Source: Symsagittifera roscoffensis
Lineage: Eukaryota; Xenacoelomorpha; Acoela; Convolutidae
Direction of reading: 5' to 3'
Assembly: GCF_963678635.1 (NCBI RefSeq)
Contig: NC_087070.1
Span: 46,853,467 to 46,917,466, forward strand
Length of the DNA: 64,000 nucleotides
Shown: one piece after another, positions 52,165-64,000 of the stretch
How the letters are laid out: the number at the start of each line of letters is the position of its first letter
How positions within the stretch are numbered: position 1 is the stretch's first letter
Position numbers and translations under genes: made by a program
The notes under the pieces: generated by a model
What the model saw: only the letters and a program-made list of their open reading frames with translations
Databases searched by the model: none
Told to the model about the DNA's origin: nothing

Positions 52165-54873
52165 GTAAGCAAAGAAAATTTGCCAAAAAAGCTTATTTCA
52201 ATGAGTTATAAATTTAAAAAATTTTTTTTACCAGGTATACTGAAAGTCTTACTTAAAAGATCAAAATATGTATCATTAAATTTTGAAAATGGTGCCCAAA
52301 AAACAAACTCCAGTGAACAAAATTAGGCGCAATCTTAAGCGTTTACTTTTCAAAGCGCCTGTTTTTTAGTATGAACAACATTTACTTGTTAAGTCGTTGA
52401 AACTAGATATTGGTCGTTTCATAGAGGGTAGCTGAGAACATTTGCTCTCGGTCATTCTAAAAACTTAGCTTCAGTTCAAAGTAGTTGCTGTCCAAAATAA
52501 TCCTTAAATTTAAACATTTGAGAGTAAAAACCTGAGTTTGCGCGTATTTTTGTCGAAGGGTGTAAAAAAGCGTTTTTATCAAAAATCGAATACATCTAAA
52601 CACAAGGCGTGAGCAAACGCCTTTAGAAAAGAGTTCGACTTTGATTTTATTGATCTTTTCAGTAAACTGAACGGGTTCATTGTTTATGACTTCTTTTATT
52701 TCAAGTAAGATATCAAGCGCTTTGGAATACTAAATGGTACAATACTGATTTAAATTATTTGGTACAGTGCTGATTTAAATTATTTACAAAAAATATTAAA
52801 CTAGAAATGTAAAACGCGTTTTTTTTCTTCAAAAACCAAATTTGCTGAGAATTTTAGTAAAATCAAAATGTATGGTGCAATTTGCTTTGCGAATTTGGGT
52901 CGAAATTTCACCCCAAAAACAAGCATTACTGTCAATCAAATTTGATGTCAAACTTTTGTTTCCATTGCTGACAAAAATACATCAAAGTGAGCCGTTTTGG
53001 AGAATGTACCATTCCTAAATTTTGTTGGGCTACGTAAAAAGTTCAGTTCTTTTTGATATAATTTTGTCAGTGATCGATCAAGTGGTTTGGCGTAATATTT
53101 TATTTAACAAGTCAAAAATGGTAGACCCAAATTTTGCTCGACCAACACTGTACCGCATAGCTACTGGTGGTAACAGCTTAAATAATTTTCACCAGGGGAC
53201 GTTTTTCTACAGCTCATTTTAAATTTCTCTGCCAATCCTGAAAAAAAGATCCTGAAAAAAAGAGATCCGGTTGCTGAGCGAGGATCGAGTATACACAAAA
53301 TTCCGACCATAAAGATTGAATTTCAAAAAAAAAACTTTTTCAATTTTCCTAATTTTATGTGTTAAATAATTTTTTTTGCTGACTGGTTTTCAAATAAAAG
53401 TGATCAAATTAGATAAAAATTTGAATAAAAAAGAGGTATCCAAGCCAAATCTTTCAAGATAAGACATAATTCCTTCCCGCTTCTTTTTTGTTATGGTTTA
53501 GTTGAAATATCTACCGAGGAGCTAATGCAAAAAACTCATAAAATGAATGCTGATGAACAGTTAATAATTTTCAAGCAAGAGACCAGAACATCCTAATTAT
53601 CTTCTAAGTATGAGAAACTTAATCAATTTTGAGATTAGCTTCAGTTAGTAGAACAAAACAAAAATTCATAAAGTGTCGGAATTTGCGAACCTTTCAAATT
53701 GTACCAAAGGTATAGTGCTACCAACTGAAAGAAATAGCTACCAGTCTTATAAATAGCTCCCAGTTTATTTGATGAGTATTACTGGTATTATTTTAAACAA
53801 AGATACCATATTCTATAAGTGGCTTTTCAACTGCTTTAGAAAAAGCGAAATCTCTCTTCAAAGGAAAAAAATTTACTTTAGTGTTATAGACAACTAATAC
53901 TAATCAATTCCTCCAATTTTACCTAAGTGATTACACCATCAAATTTCTATCAATAAAAAGAAGCGGATAATTTAAAACCTTGCTATTCGATTTTTTTTAA
54001 AATCATCATCCCACACGCTATGTTGGGTACAAAGTAAAAGATTTTGCAAATACCAAACTATAAAATAGAACAAGTAGCATGTTAAACTCGGCTGACGCGC
54101 ACATTGCACAGAAAAATTGAGCGCTTGTTGACACAAATTGACTAAATTAGGAAACTCCAATAATAAAAGTTAATCACTGGTAAAAAAAAAGTTTAAAATG
54201 AGTGCAGAACCCAAATTTTTTTTTTGAGGTTTTTTTAAATCCCACAATAATTACCAGTTGAAAAATCTATAGTTTTTCTGAAGGAAAAAAAAAACAACTC
54301 TGAGCTCAAATATTCCGTTATTTTCTTCAAAAATAGAACAACAAATCTTATTCAAATTTGTGATCATTGACGCTAATTGTGCTGTTTTAATTTATCTACC
54401 AAACTAAAGATATTGAATTTTTACTTCCAAATAACATTTATCGCATCCAAACTAAGTTGCTACACAATAAAATTTTGCGCTCAATTTTGAAAGAGGCATT
54501 TTTCTAAACTTTTCACTAACTGTTCTAAATTTCACGAATTTTATAGCGAGTTCTGCCAATTCGGCTGTCTTTGAACAACTTTGAGCAAAACAGTGATTAA
54601 GATATTTCTATGGATCCCAGAACTGTAAAAAAATTTGTTGTGGATTCCGTAGCAAATCTGTTTTTGGCCTGTTGCTGAAACCGTTTACATTTTACAAATT
54701 ACACAGTTTGTCCTTATAATGGAACAAGCCATCTTGTATAGCAGGCATATGCAAAATGTTTAAAAGAGGCATTGATGGCCGATATTATCCATATCCAGAT
54801 TGTGCTAAATGTGTTAAATATAACTGAAAATTCATTCACTGCTTCCACTTTTCAAATCCTTCAGTTATTCTTT
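52165..54873. other. Gene-free DNA, probably opsin intron
   Basis: A decayed copy of the 525-bp family lies at about 53935-54345 (ATCATCATCCCACACGCTATG; end GAGCTCAAATATTCCGTTA). No downstream opsin exon was recognised. Confidence 0.4.
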
Positions 54874-55378
54874 TTGTTCCGACTTTCGTAAAGGAAGTAG
54901 CGGAATATTTAAGCTCGGGGTGGGTTTTTTTTCTTCACGCAAGTTTCGACTGTTTAACTAGCCATTTAACATGACAAAATTTTTTGTATCATTCATTATT
55001 GCTGTTGTCCTGAGCCTAAATTTGAAACGATACTTCACTTGTGATCATTTTTTGTAAAGTTATAGGGATTTAAAGATAGCTGTTTTGGCCAATTTGAGAC
55101 ATTTAACGCGCGATTCGCGCTATTAACGCGTAAGCAAAGGTTTAATCTGTCTCAGAAATCATTCCAAATTTTTTAAAAAAAACTAATTTGCCATAATTGA
55201 TTTGTTACTAGGAGCGAAATTTATCACTTTGTACTTTTTATGGCCTTTATATTTCAAATTGTAATAAAAAATTCATTTTATTTTATTTAGATTTAATTTT
55301 TTCACATTATTATTGCTTCAGAAACGTTAAAAGGCAGTCGGAACATTCAGTGCTTAGCCCTGATATGAGCAGTCTTGC
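54874..55378 (-). repeat. 525-bp hairpin-ended repeat, copy F (reverse)
   Basis: Begins TTGTTCCGACTTTCGTAAAG and ends TTAGCCCTGATATGAGCAGTC plus TTG. Confidence 0.65.
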
Positions 55379-55697
55379 TAGTCTTCTGCATAATTAATGC
55401 ACAAAACTTTGTTATAAAAGTTAAGAAAAAGTTTGGTCAAGATAGTTAATTTGTTCTGCATGCAGTTTTCGTTTGAATAATTAATATTAAAATAGCTGTT
55501 CAAGGTAAAAAAAAGCTCATTTAATTCTTCAACATTTTTTTCCTATTTTCAACCTGCGCAAAGAGTGATAATTAGTTGATTTAATCCCTTAAACTAAAAA
55601 ATTACGCTTTATTTAAAGCTTCAAATGAATGTTTCGTTTTTGAACAGTACTAATGACGTGTGTAACTGCTCTCAATTAAAAAATGCGATGAACAGAA
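55379..55697. other. Gene-free DNA
   Basis: No supported feature. Confidence 0.3.
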
Positions 55698-55705
55698 ATC
55701 AAATA

Positions 55706-56049
55706 GGGGGCGTTCAACAGTGCCGAAGTACAACAGTGCCGAAAAAAGCGGGAAGTTTTCAGAATAATTTTAATGCATTTTGTAAAAATGTCTGCAACGC
55801 CAAAATGTCTGCAACTGCAAAATAAACAATTATTTTGGGGCCAAGACGTCTAAATTGCAAATTTTCTTGCTCAAAATCTTTAAGCGTCACTTAAAATTAT
55901 AAAGGTTTGCCGTTTAGTTTTTGATTGCCGCACTTAATATGTTGAAACTTAATCACATTTTTGGCACTGTTGAACAAGTTTTCATTTTCGGCACTGGTGA
56001 ACTAATTTTTTTTCGGCGCAGTTGTACTTCGGCACTGTTGTATTGCCCC
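55706..56049. mobile_element. hAT-like MITE family 2, copy 1 (344 bp)
   Basis: Ends GGGGCGTTCAACAGTGCCG and CGGCACTGTTGTATTGCCCC. The words CAACAGTGCCGAA are repeated within each end. The 8-bp duplication ATCAAATA is perfect (55698-55705 and 56050-56057). Confidence 0.8.
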
Positions 56050-56057
56050 ATCAAATA

Positions 56058-57228
56058 GTGTTAAGCAGAAAATTAAAGCAGTCGGAATGATTGAAAAATG
56101 ATGGATAGGCAGAACTAAAACCAAGGACAAGTAAAAAGCGCATATTTAACACATTAGTAATTGATTTGACTATAATTAATCGGGAAGTGAGCGATGATGA
56201 TGAAAAAAATCCATGTTTTGATTGTCGGATCGTGATTAAAAATATAAAAATACCTTTGGTAGGGTTATGAACGATCAATTAACCGCAGATCAATTTCTGT
56301 CTCATATATAGAAAAAAATGCACTTATGTACATCTTAAAGTTTCTGCAGGTAATAAATCTTAGTAGTTAGAAATACGAAGTGAAAAAATGCATCGATCCT
56401 GAAACTTTGCTTTTTTCACAGCAGTAATTGTATAAACTAAACATCCAAAAATTTATTTAAAACTTCAATTGTTTCACTCGGCATTCATGTGAAAAAAATA
56501 CTCTAAGTTCTCGCTCTTGATTTGAAATAGCTGAGGGAAAGATTTTGACACTTTTTCATCTAAAAAAGTAAAACCTTATTTCATAATGACAATGTTAAAC
56601 AAATGTGAAAATCAAATATAGAAGAAAGTGAAGACGAGTCAAATTTATACCCGAAAGTTACTTCAAAAACTTATGCGCGTCAAAATTTTCTAAATTTTGC
56701 CGTAACAAGAGGATAGACTTTGTTATTTTCCAGAAAATTTGGGATTTGAACAACGGGAATTTGTTCAGTCAAACAATCACCCGGCTTACTTATATTGATG
56801 TACTCAAAAAACTACAAAAAACTCTTCTTTTACTTTTCGGCTTCAGATTGTCAGAATATAGAAAGAACAAAAAAGACTGCTTGTTTGTACGAGGGCGAAG
56901 CTTGGCAGATTTTTATAAACGCGGACAAAGTCTAAAATAACAATTGCGAAAATCTGGAAATAAATTGCAAGACTTCTCAAAAACAAGATTCATCGTATCA
57001 GAACAAAACTTCGGTTGTTACGACTGCCCTATAATGTCGATGAGATTTTCTGTCCAGTCTTTTCTGGCATATATGAATTTTGTTATTATCACTGTCTAGA
57101 GTCAGCTCATTTGAGATAAATCATTAAGAACAATTTTGAGCATTAGTATTTAATATTTTTCAGGCAGAGTAAAACAATTTGTTGAAACTTAGAGTTATCT
57201 GGTTTCTCAGGAATAAGGAATAAACTTA
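56058..57228. other. Gene-free DNA
   Basis: A short fragment of the 525-bp family lies near 56985-57045. Otherwise nothing supported. Confidence 0.35.
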
Positions 57229-57762
57229 AACAAGACTGATCGTATCAGGGAAAACCCTGAATGTTCCGACTGCCTTTTAAGGTTTATGGAGCAGTAATAG
57301 CATTAAAAAAATTAAATGAAATAAAACAAAATGAAAAAAAATAATTTCTAAAATTTGAATTTTTTTTTGTAAAAATCATCCCCCCGCACGCCATATAAAG
57401 TACCAAAAGGATAGAATTCGCTCCTTGTAACAAATCAATTATGGCAAATAAGCTAAGCTAAGCTAAGCAACCAATTTGGAACGATTTCTAAGAGGGATTA
57501 ACTCTCCGCTTACGCGTTAATAGCGCGAAGTATATCGCGCGTTAATTGTCTCAAATTGGCCAAAATGGCAATCTTTAATTCCCCGTAACTTAACGAAAAA
57601 TGGTTACAGGTAAAATATCTTTTCAAATTTGAGCTCAGGTTAACAATACCTTTTGAATGATATAAAACAAATGGCTAGTTAAAAAGTCGAAATTTGTCTG
57701 AAGAAAAAAAAACTCACCCGAGCACAAATATTCCGTTACTTTCGTATCGAAAGTCGGAACAA
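57229..57762 (+). repeat. 525-bp hairpin-ended repeat, copy G
   Basis: Begins AACAAGACTGATCGTATCAGG and ends TTTCGTATCGAAAGTCGGAA plus CAA. A short AAGCT microsatellite occurs at about 57450-57468. Confidence 0.75.
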
Positions 57763-58740
57763 AAAATGTGCTCAAAGAACAAGCATAAACTTTTATCAAC
57801 TTTTTCAACAAACGCACTAATTTTACTTTCAACGACATTTTTTTAAAAAGTCGCATTAATTAATTTTAAACTTTTGGAAACAAGCCTAAACATGCCTCTT
57901 TTTATCTAAATTATCGTTAGTTTTTTTATTTTGAGGATTAGATGTTTTCTTCTGTCGGTGTAAAAATTTTTTTTGGAAAACGCTATTTTGATCGTTAAAA
58001 TTGTTTGGCTATAAAAATCAAAATGCCAATTTGATGCGCTGCTTTCAAAAAAAAAGATTTTAATTATTTATTAATTTTGATAAATTAAACACTTTGAAGT
58101 TTTGTTGTTCCGACCAATAAAAATTGGGAGGAAATTTGAATTTGGGTGTGTTTTCTGTTTTCTTTTTGCGTTTTGTTTACAACGCAAAATCAAATACTAC
58201 AATTTCTAATTGGAATGGATCGAGTAGTATGTCATATAAAAGCTCTTTTAAGCGTAATTCAACCGAGATTAAATTTTTTCAAAAAAATTTCTCCGTTTTT
58301 CAAACTGTTTCAAAAAACAATATCTAGTCTAATTTCATGCGAACAAAGCAAACGAGCAGATTTTTTGTAGAATAATCTTAATATTTTTTTTCCTAGAAAA
58401 TTGAAATTTCAAAAAAAAATCTACAAAAAAATGATTTTTTGATTTTTTCATTGTTGTTCTAGTCGTTTTTCAAAGCCCAATTTTCTTTTTTTATAATGAC
58501 GATTATAAAATTTTGTTTTTCTTTGGATTACTTCATCACATCACACGCGAAAAAAACGCCAATTAAAAAACTGAAAAAAAAAATTATGTGATTTTTTTCC
58601 CGCGCATACTGGGTTAATTGCACATCAATTGACAATTCTTGTTCTTAGTTTGTATTTGTCCTTGATTAATGCTTAAAAAGTTTGAGTTTTTGTGTCTTTT
58701 AAGTGAAAAAAAACTCAAAATTTCAACAGATAAGAGATTA
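57763..58740. other. Gene-free DNA with a short repeat
   Basis: 58105-58345 is the second copy of the TTGTTCCGACC-starting repeat at 40565-40790. Nothing else is supported. Confidence 0.4.
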
Positions 58741-59001
58741 TCAGATTCGCTGCCCTATCACTGGATACTTGACACAAATCCATGTTCGTCCAGGGCAGAG
58801 AACATTCAGCTTGAACCAATCAAAGGTCAACGTATCTTTCAATAGGCTTCTTTCGAATGTTATCACATAATGTCCTATATAAGGTAATGGAAAAATGAGA
58901 CTAGCATCTGGGTGACCTCCAAAAACTGTAATGCTGTGTCGTATGGTGCCATAACTTACTCCTTGGATGACGTTCGCGCAAAGATAGTCGTCGTAACGGA
59001 C
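58741..59001 (-). CDS. Probable host terminal exon, function unknown
   Basis: On the - strand the acceptor CCTTTGTTGATTTTAG is followed by 86 open codons and a TGA. Protein character is strong and codon use unlike the surroundings: VRYDDYLCANVIQGVSYG, then FGGHPDASLIFPLPYIGHY and DWFKLNVLCPGRTWICVKYP. Three cysteines and the absence of hydrophobic runs suggest a secreted or lumenal domain. The exon starts in phase 0 without ATG, so at least one upstream exon must lie at higher coordinates. I do not recognise the family. Confidence 0.6.
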   Translation of the reverse strand, partial: VRYDDYLCANVIQGVSYGTIRHSITVFGGHPDASLIFPLPYIGHYVITFERSLLKDTLTFDWFKLNVLCPGRTWICVKYPVIGQRI

Positions 59002-59129
59002 CTAAAATCAACAAAGGTTTCAAGTTTTAGTAGTTTTACGGCCCAAACCAAATTTAAGATAATAAGGTATAAAACAAAAGATAGATTATAACTAGAATGG
59101 CCATTTGAATGATATCAACAAATCAGAAG

Positions 59130-59936
59130 GGGGCGTTCAACAGTGACGAAGTGCAACAATGCCGAAAAAGGCGGGGAAATCTCAGAATAATTTAAACGCG
59201 TTTTCTAAATAGCGGGAAATTAGTGACGCTAATTAACAAAGAAAATTACTCTATAAAGAACTATTTTGGCGCTAAATTGTCTACTCGCTCAAAATCGTGG
59301 GTCTGGGACAACAGGCCGACAGGACTTCAAGCCGAAGGGACTTCAAGCCGAAATTAAAACTTTACCAGCACCTCAAAATACTATTTTATCATCTGTAAAA
59401 CGTTTCTTTTCAAAAATATAGGCATGTTTTGACCATAATAAGCGTTATTAATGACAATGCAACCCTTCTGATTGTCATCCGTTAATAACATCAGCCGGTT
59501 TTTGAAATGCATAAATTATAAACATGAAAATTGCCTTCAACCATGTTTTATTTTTTAACTTTCCAAAACATCATTTGGAGGCTTAATTTTATGAAAACGC
59601 CAATAAGTAGTAAAGAATGATCATTAAATTCAGAAATTCTTCAAAAAAGTTTTAAAATTAATCATATTTCACGACTTTATAATGAACTATTTGGCTTTAG
59701 TGTCCCTAATTCTACGATTCGACTTGAAGTCCCGTCGGCTTGATGTCCGGCACCCAAAATTGTACAGTGTTGCTTTAGATTGTAAACGATCGCCCTTTAA
59801 TTTTTGATTGCCGTTTTTAATTTGTTGAAATTTGTTCAAATTTTCGGCACTGTTGATTTGATCAAAGTTTCAATTTTTGGCACTGTTGAACTAATTTTTT
59901 TTCGGCACCTGTACTTCGGCACTGTTGTACTGTCCC
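59130..59936. mobile_element. hAT-like MITE family 2, copy 2, interrupted
   Basis: Same family as 55706-56049. The two halves (59130-59298 and 59764-59936) flank a family 1 MITE with its duplication; removing that leaves about 342 bp, the expected length. Flanks are ATCAGAAG (59122-59129) and ATTAGAAG (59937-59944). Confidence 0.8.
59299..59755 (+). mobile_element. hAT-like MITE family 1, copy 3, nested
   Basis: 457 bp, starting GGGTCTGGGACAACAGGCCG and ending CGGCTTGATGTCCGGCACCC. The 8-bp duplication is AAAATCGT (59291-59298) and AAAATTGT (59756-59763). It inserted into a family 2 MITE. Confidence 0.8.
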
Positions 59937-59944
59937 ATTAGAAG

Positions 59945-61644
59945 TGAGTATTCGCTTTTCAGCTTTCAATTTAATTATATTTTTCCATCCTTGGCCTGTT
60001 TATATAAAAAGAATCGTTCTGCAGCAATTTACCCAATTTTAAAATTTTCCCAGCATTCCAAAAAATTTGTAATATTCAGCGGTTCTAAATTTCTGATTTA
60101 ATTGAGCTTCCAACTAAATTCAACTCTAATATTTAGAAAATGTTTCAAAAATCTTTACCATAACTAAAAATTTTCAAACTCTACAAATACTCATTGGTCT
60201 CTTGCTATGATTAAAATTCTAGTGAATAAAAACACCTTTCTAGTGAATCATTCTTTCAGAAAAAAACTTTTATTTCTTTGAATTACAATTGATTAAAACC
60301 GATTGTGTTTCTCATGTTTTTCTCTATTTTGCTTCTAAGTTGTTTATAATTTATGCGTTTCAAAGACGCTGACTAACATAAATACCCATAACCCTACCAA
60401 CAGTTTTCCAATCGATGTAGGAAATCATGTAAAAGATAGGATGAAACGCAGGATATCTTCAATTGAGCTGTTTTATGAAACAAAGATCAATTTCATTCAA
60501 ACTAAAAATTATTGCAGTTTTTCTATTAGCCGTTCCTCCTATCAGATACCTTGAACACTATGTCAAACAATGCGGCTCGAAATTTAAAATACCTAGATTA
60601 TTTTTGGTTAGAAATTCTGCTTTTTTTATATCAAAAAAAATTTCCCGTCTCACTCATAGTATTAGAAACGTTATTTTTTGAGGGAGCCTTGGTTTTTTCG
60701 ACAGAAACCACCCCGAGCGTAAAAATTGCCCGGAGCACAACTGGCAGAAACCACCCTGAGCAGAAAAATTAACTCTATCATTTGCTTTGCAAATCGGAAA
60801 TACTATCGTGATACAAATTGAATCTACTAAAACAGTGTTTGAATCATTTAGTGTTCCTGGTTTTCTTTTGGTATAGTTTTTAAGTCGGATGTATTTGAAG
60901 TTTATGCGTTGTAATAAAAAATTATTCAGTACCAGTTATGTTTAATTTCAATGGATAAAGAGTATTGATAGGATAATTGATTCTTTTAATTTGGATATGG
61001 TTATAAAAAAGCAGAGTTCGCCCATTTTTTATAAACAATTTTGCGTTGAATTGAAATTAGGAAAAAATATACAAACAAAAAAAATTTTCATTCCGAGTTT
61101 TTTTCTTGATAGATTTTGCTTTTCCTCATCCAGTATAACATTTCTAAAATCGTCTAGCTTTGCAGATGTTAATTAAAACTTTCCCAGCATTCCAAAGAAA
61201 TTGTAATATTCAGCGGTACTAAATTTCTGATTTTCTTGAGCTTCCAAATAAATTCAACTCTAATATTTAGAAAAGTTGTTCAAAAATTTTTACCAAAACT
61301 AAAATTTTTCAACCTCCACAATTACTCATTGGTCTCTTACTATGAGCGCAAAATTTTTAGCAGTCTCCGATTGCAATCATATGTAAATAACTTGCCACCA
61401 ACGATCCATCATGCAAAATCTTTCTCTATTTTTATGATTTCGCTCAAAATTGTGCTTATTTCTTGCGTGCCATAATTTTTTGAGTCAACTAAGTATCTAG
61501 AGATGTGTTTGACTGAATGAAAAAATTAATTTTTGAAAAAAATGAGCTGCGAGGAACAGCTTTTGTTGAAATTGCTTATGATGCAATTGATTTGGATGCA
61601 GTCAGAGATGCAAGAATCATTGTAGTTATAATAATAATAATCAT
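59945..61644. other. Gene-free DNA with a 165-bp direct duplication
   Basis: 60046-60210 and 61179-61345 are direct copies (shared CCAGCATTCCAAA, GTAATATTCAGCGG, ACTCATTGGTCTCTT). Short ORFs across them are not protein-like. Confidence 0.5.
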
Positions 61645-62158
61645 AACAAGACTGCTCGTATCAGGGCGAAGCCCTGAGTGTTCAGACAGTTTCTTGAGGT
61701 CTTATGGACCAGTTATAGTATGAAAAAATTAAATGTAATAAAAAAATGGGAAAAAATTCGGGTTTGAATTTTTTTGTGAAAATCCCCCCATGCGCCATAT
61801 CAAGTACAAATTGGTAGATTTCGCTGTCAGTAGCGTTTCAAATCTGGCAAATAAGCTTCGCTTGATCAGTTTGGAACGATTTCTAAGACGGATTAAATCT
61901 CCGCTTACGCGTTATTTGTGCGAAATATACTTCATGTTATTTGTCCCAAATTGGCCAAAATGACAATCTTTAAAATCCCACAACTTCACGAAAAATGATC
62001 ACAGGTAAAATATATTTTTTTCAAATTTAAACTCTTTTTGAATGAATTTTCAAAATTTTGTCGAAAATAGCAAATTAAAAAATTGAAATTTGTCAGAAGA
62101 AAAAACCACCACGAGCACAAAGTTTCCGTTACTTCCGTTGTGAAACTCGGAAGAACAA
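61645..62158 (+). repeat. 525-bp hairpin-ended repeat, copy H
   Basis: Begins AACAAGACTGCTCGTATCAG followed by the hairpin GGGCGAAGCCC and ends GAAACTCGGAAGAACAA. Confidence 0.7.
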
Positions 62159-62639
62159 TAAATTGTTTCCAAATATTATCTAGTTACAAAACATTTTGAA
62201 TGTTTAAAATACATGTCTGAATCAAATGAAAGAACGAAATTAAGCCAGAACGCCCAGAGTTTATAGTAAGCTCCCATATAATTCAGATTTGTTTGTAAAT
62301 TCATATAAATAACTCTGTAGCTAGAAATCTGTTACAGATTTGTTCATAGTTTGTTAAGAACTTGGAACCACTCTGCTTGTGGATCACTCTTCTGTTAGGT
62401 TTACCACCATTTGCTCAACTACAATTTTTTAATAATTCGTTCGAAATACGGTTGCACATAATACACATGATTAGAAAACACAGGAAGTCTTGAAAAAGGT
62501 GCTTTTTTACGTTCAATTTATGGTCCAACTGTAAATTTTGTGAATTTTAAGCGGCTTCTACAATATATTTCGTCACAAAATCAAGTTTTCTCGCAAAATT
62601 AGCTAGATAGGTACTTCTCTTTGATTTCTTTTGCTGTTT
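62159..62639. other. Gene-free DNA
   Basis: No supported feature. Confidence 0.3.
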
Positions 62640-63460
62640 TGGATTCCAAAAAGCAAAAATGCTGAATCCACAACAGTCTTTGCGGAATACGGAACAAATT
62701 TTGAAACCTACAAGCAAATTTTTCAAAAAAAGTCAAGTAAAACGGAGCTGTTGTGGAATCCGCATTTTGCAAACCAAATCCACAAATTGTAAGCGGAAGT
62801 CTTAAAAGTAATTGAAATTACTTTATCAAAGATTTTTTTTCGTGGAACATCAGCAAGACTGTCCACTAGTTCACTCTCTAATATATACAATTTTTTGAAC
62901 TCACCAGCTAAATTTCAAAGTCTGAAAGAATGAACAACATTCCGATTTCAAATACTGAGAGAACGAACGCTTTTACTATCTCAAACACTGCAAGGATGAA
63001 CACGATTAATCTCAAATTTTGGAATCCGGAAAAACTAGCTGTACTTGCTTGTTGCAGAATCCGCGGTAAACTATTGTGTCAACAAAATTTACGTTACGCT
63101 CAAAATCGCTCCAAAAACAGGCAGCTTTGCGGAATGCGCAACAAAATGTGTGGAATCCGGAACCAGATTGTGGAATCCAAGAGGAAATAATAATATATGT
63201 GTTTAGTAAACTTAAGCTGTCGCGGAAGCCGCAACTGTAAGTGGAATCTGCAAACTGTAAGCGTACTCCGCAAATTTTAAGCGGATTCAGCAAATTGTAA
63301 GCGGAATCCGCATAAGTTTGCGGAATCCACTTACATTTGCGGATTCCGCTCACATTTGCGGAATCCGGAACAACTATCTATACTCGCTCGATGCGGCATC
63401 CGCAAAAAAATCAATATGCCGACAAAATTTACGTTAGAGGTAATTCTACGTGGAATCCAG
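62640..63460. repeat. GCGGAATCCGC repeat cluster
   Basis: Words such as GCGGAATCCGCAAATTGTAA recur on both strands, most densely at 63225-63370, where palindromic units alternate. A direct repeat of about 68 bp ending CAAAATTTACGTTA occurs at about 63025-63095 and 63365-63435. ORFs across it are repeat artefacts. Confidence 0.65.
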
Positions 63461-64000
63461 AGATATTTTGTACAATGAAACCACCTGCATTTTGAAACAT
63501 GTTTGAATTCTTGCTGTAATTTTAAGTAAAACTCAATTGCTTAACTTACTTGGCATCTATCAAAAACTAAATTATTTTAAACCTCAATGCTGTTTAACCT
63601 ATTGGTGCTCATTTTGGAGAAAACTAAGTATTTTGTTTTCAGGGTAAAACACGAAACGTATAATGAAAAACATGCTTGTCATAGATTACGATAGTATGGA
63701 AAAAGTGTTTCTCTTACGATTCCATAAGGCGGAAAGAAAACTTCTTATGCCTTTTTCGTACAAGTTTTTGAATCTACAGAAGTAAATGATAATATTTTTC
63801 CAATAGTATGGAAATGTAAGATAAACATTTTTTGTCAACTCGGGAAATCATATTTCGATCTAGCAGGTCGGATTTAAGTGCATAGCAATTGATCATAAAC
63901 TGGAATATTTTGCATCATTGACTGTGTCACAATCAGCATTCACATTTCTTCATTCTTTTTTCTTCAAAAGTTTTTGATTATAATTTTAGACAAAAGTATA
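63461..64000. other. Gene-free DNA at the right edge
   Basis: No supported feature. Confidence 0.35.

Noticed and set aside
62930-63353. 86- and 113-codon ORFs on opposite strands
   Set aside because: Both derive from the GCGGAATCCGC repeat cluster.

Overview
This window is AT-rich, TE-dense DNA from a metazoan. Two separate exons encode consecutive transmembrane segments of an opsin-type GPCR, with phase-compatible splice sites 12.2 kb apart. Most of the remaining host DNA is made of non-autonomous DNA-transposon and satellite families. The host is therefore an animal with long, transposon-filled introns. The opsin reads closest to the arthropod/rhabdomeric type, but I cannot name the species. 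No bacterial, organellar, CRISPR or rRNA features were seen.

The centrepiece is an 18.9-kb LTR retroelement at 9344-28282 on the + strand. It has 410-bp LTRs in which I see no difference, a 4-bp target duplication (TAAT) and a primer-binding-site-like sequence 2 nt after the 5' LTR. Its internal order is: structured leader; small basic ORF; Gag-like ORFs in two frames, the second carrying a CCHC knuckle; Pol with protease, RT, RNase H and a complete DD35E integrase (Ty3/Gypsy type); two tiny hydrophobic ORFs; an ORF with no ATG; an envelope-like glycoprotein split over two frames; and a 601-aa ORF of unknown function that starts inside the envelope stop codon. It looks like a recently inserted, env-bearing Ty3/Gypsy element that is about twice the usual size, with extra genes and several frame breaks that may be recoding sites.

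The left flank (1-9343) holds a fragment of a MULE-type transposase at the left edge, interspersed-repeat copies, a TA-flanked element filled with an ATTTAAATCGAT-type repeat, and a degenerate satellite into which the LTR element inserted. The right flank (28283-64000) begins with a probable host terminal exon on the - strand, whose stop codon lies 89 bp from the 3' LTR. It continues with GTCGAA-type minisatellites, several MITE families with clear 8-bp target duplications (one nested inside another), a decayed FLYWCH transposon, the two opsin exons, a second TA-flanked satellite-filled element, and another unrecognised terminal exon (58741-59001, - strand).

At least eight copies of a roughly 525-bp family ending in short hairpins are scattered through both flanks.
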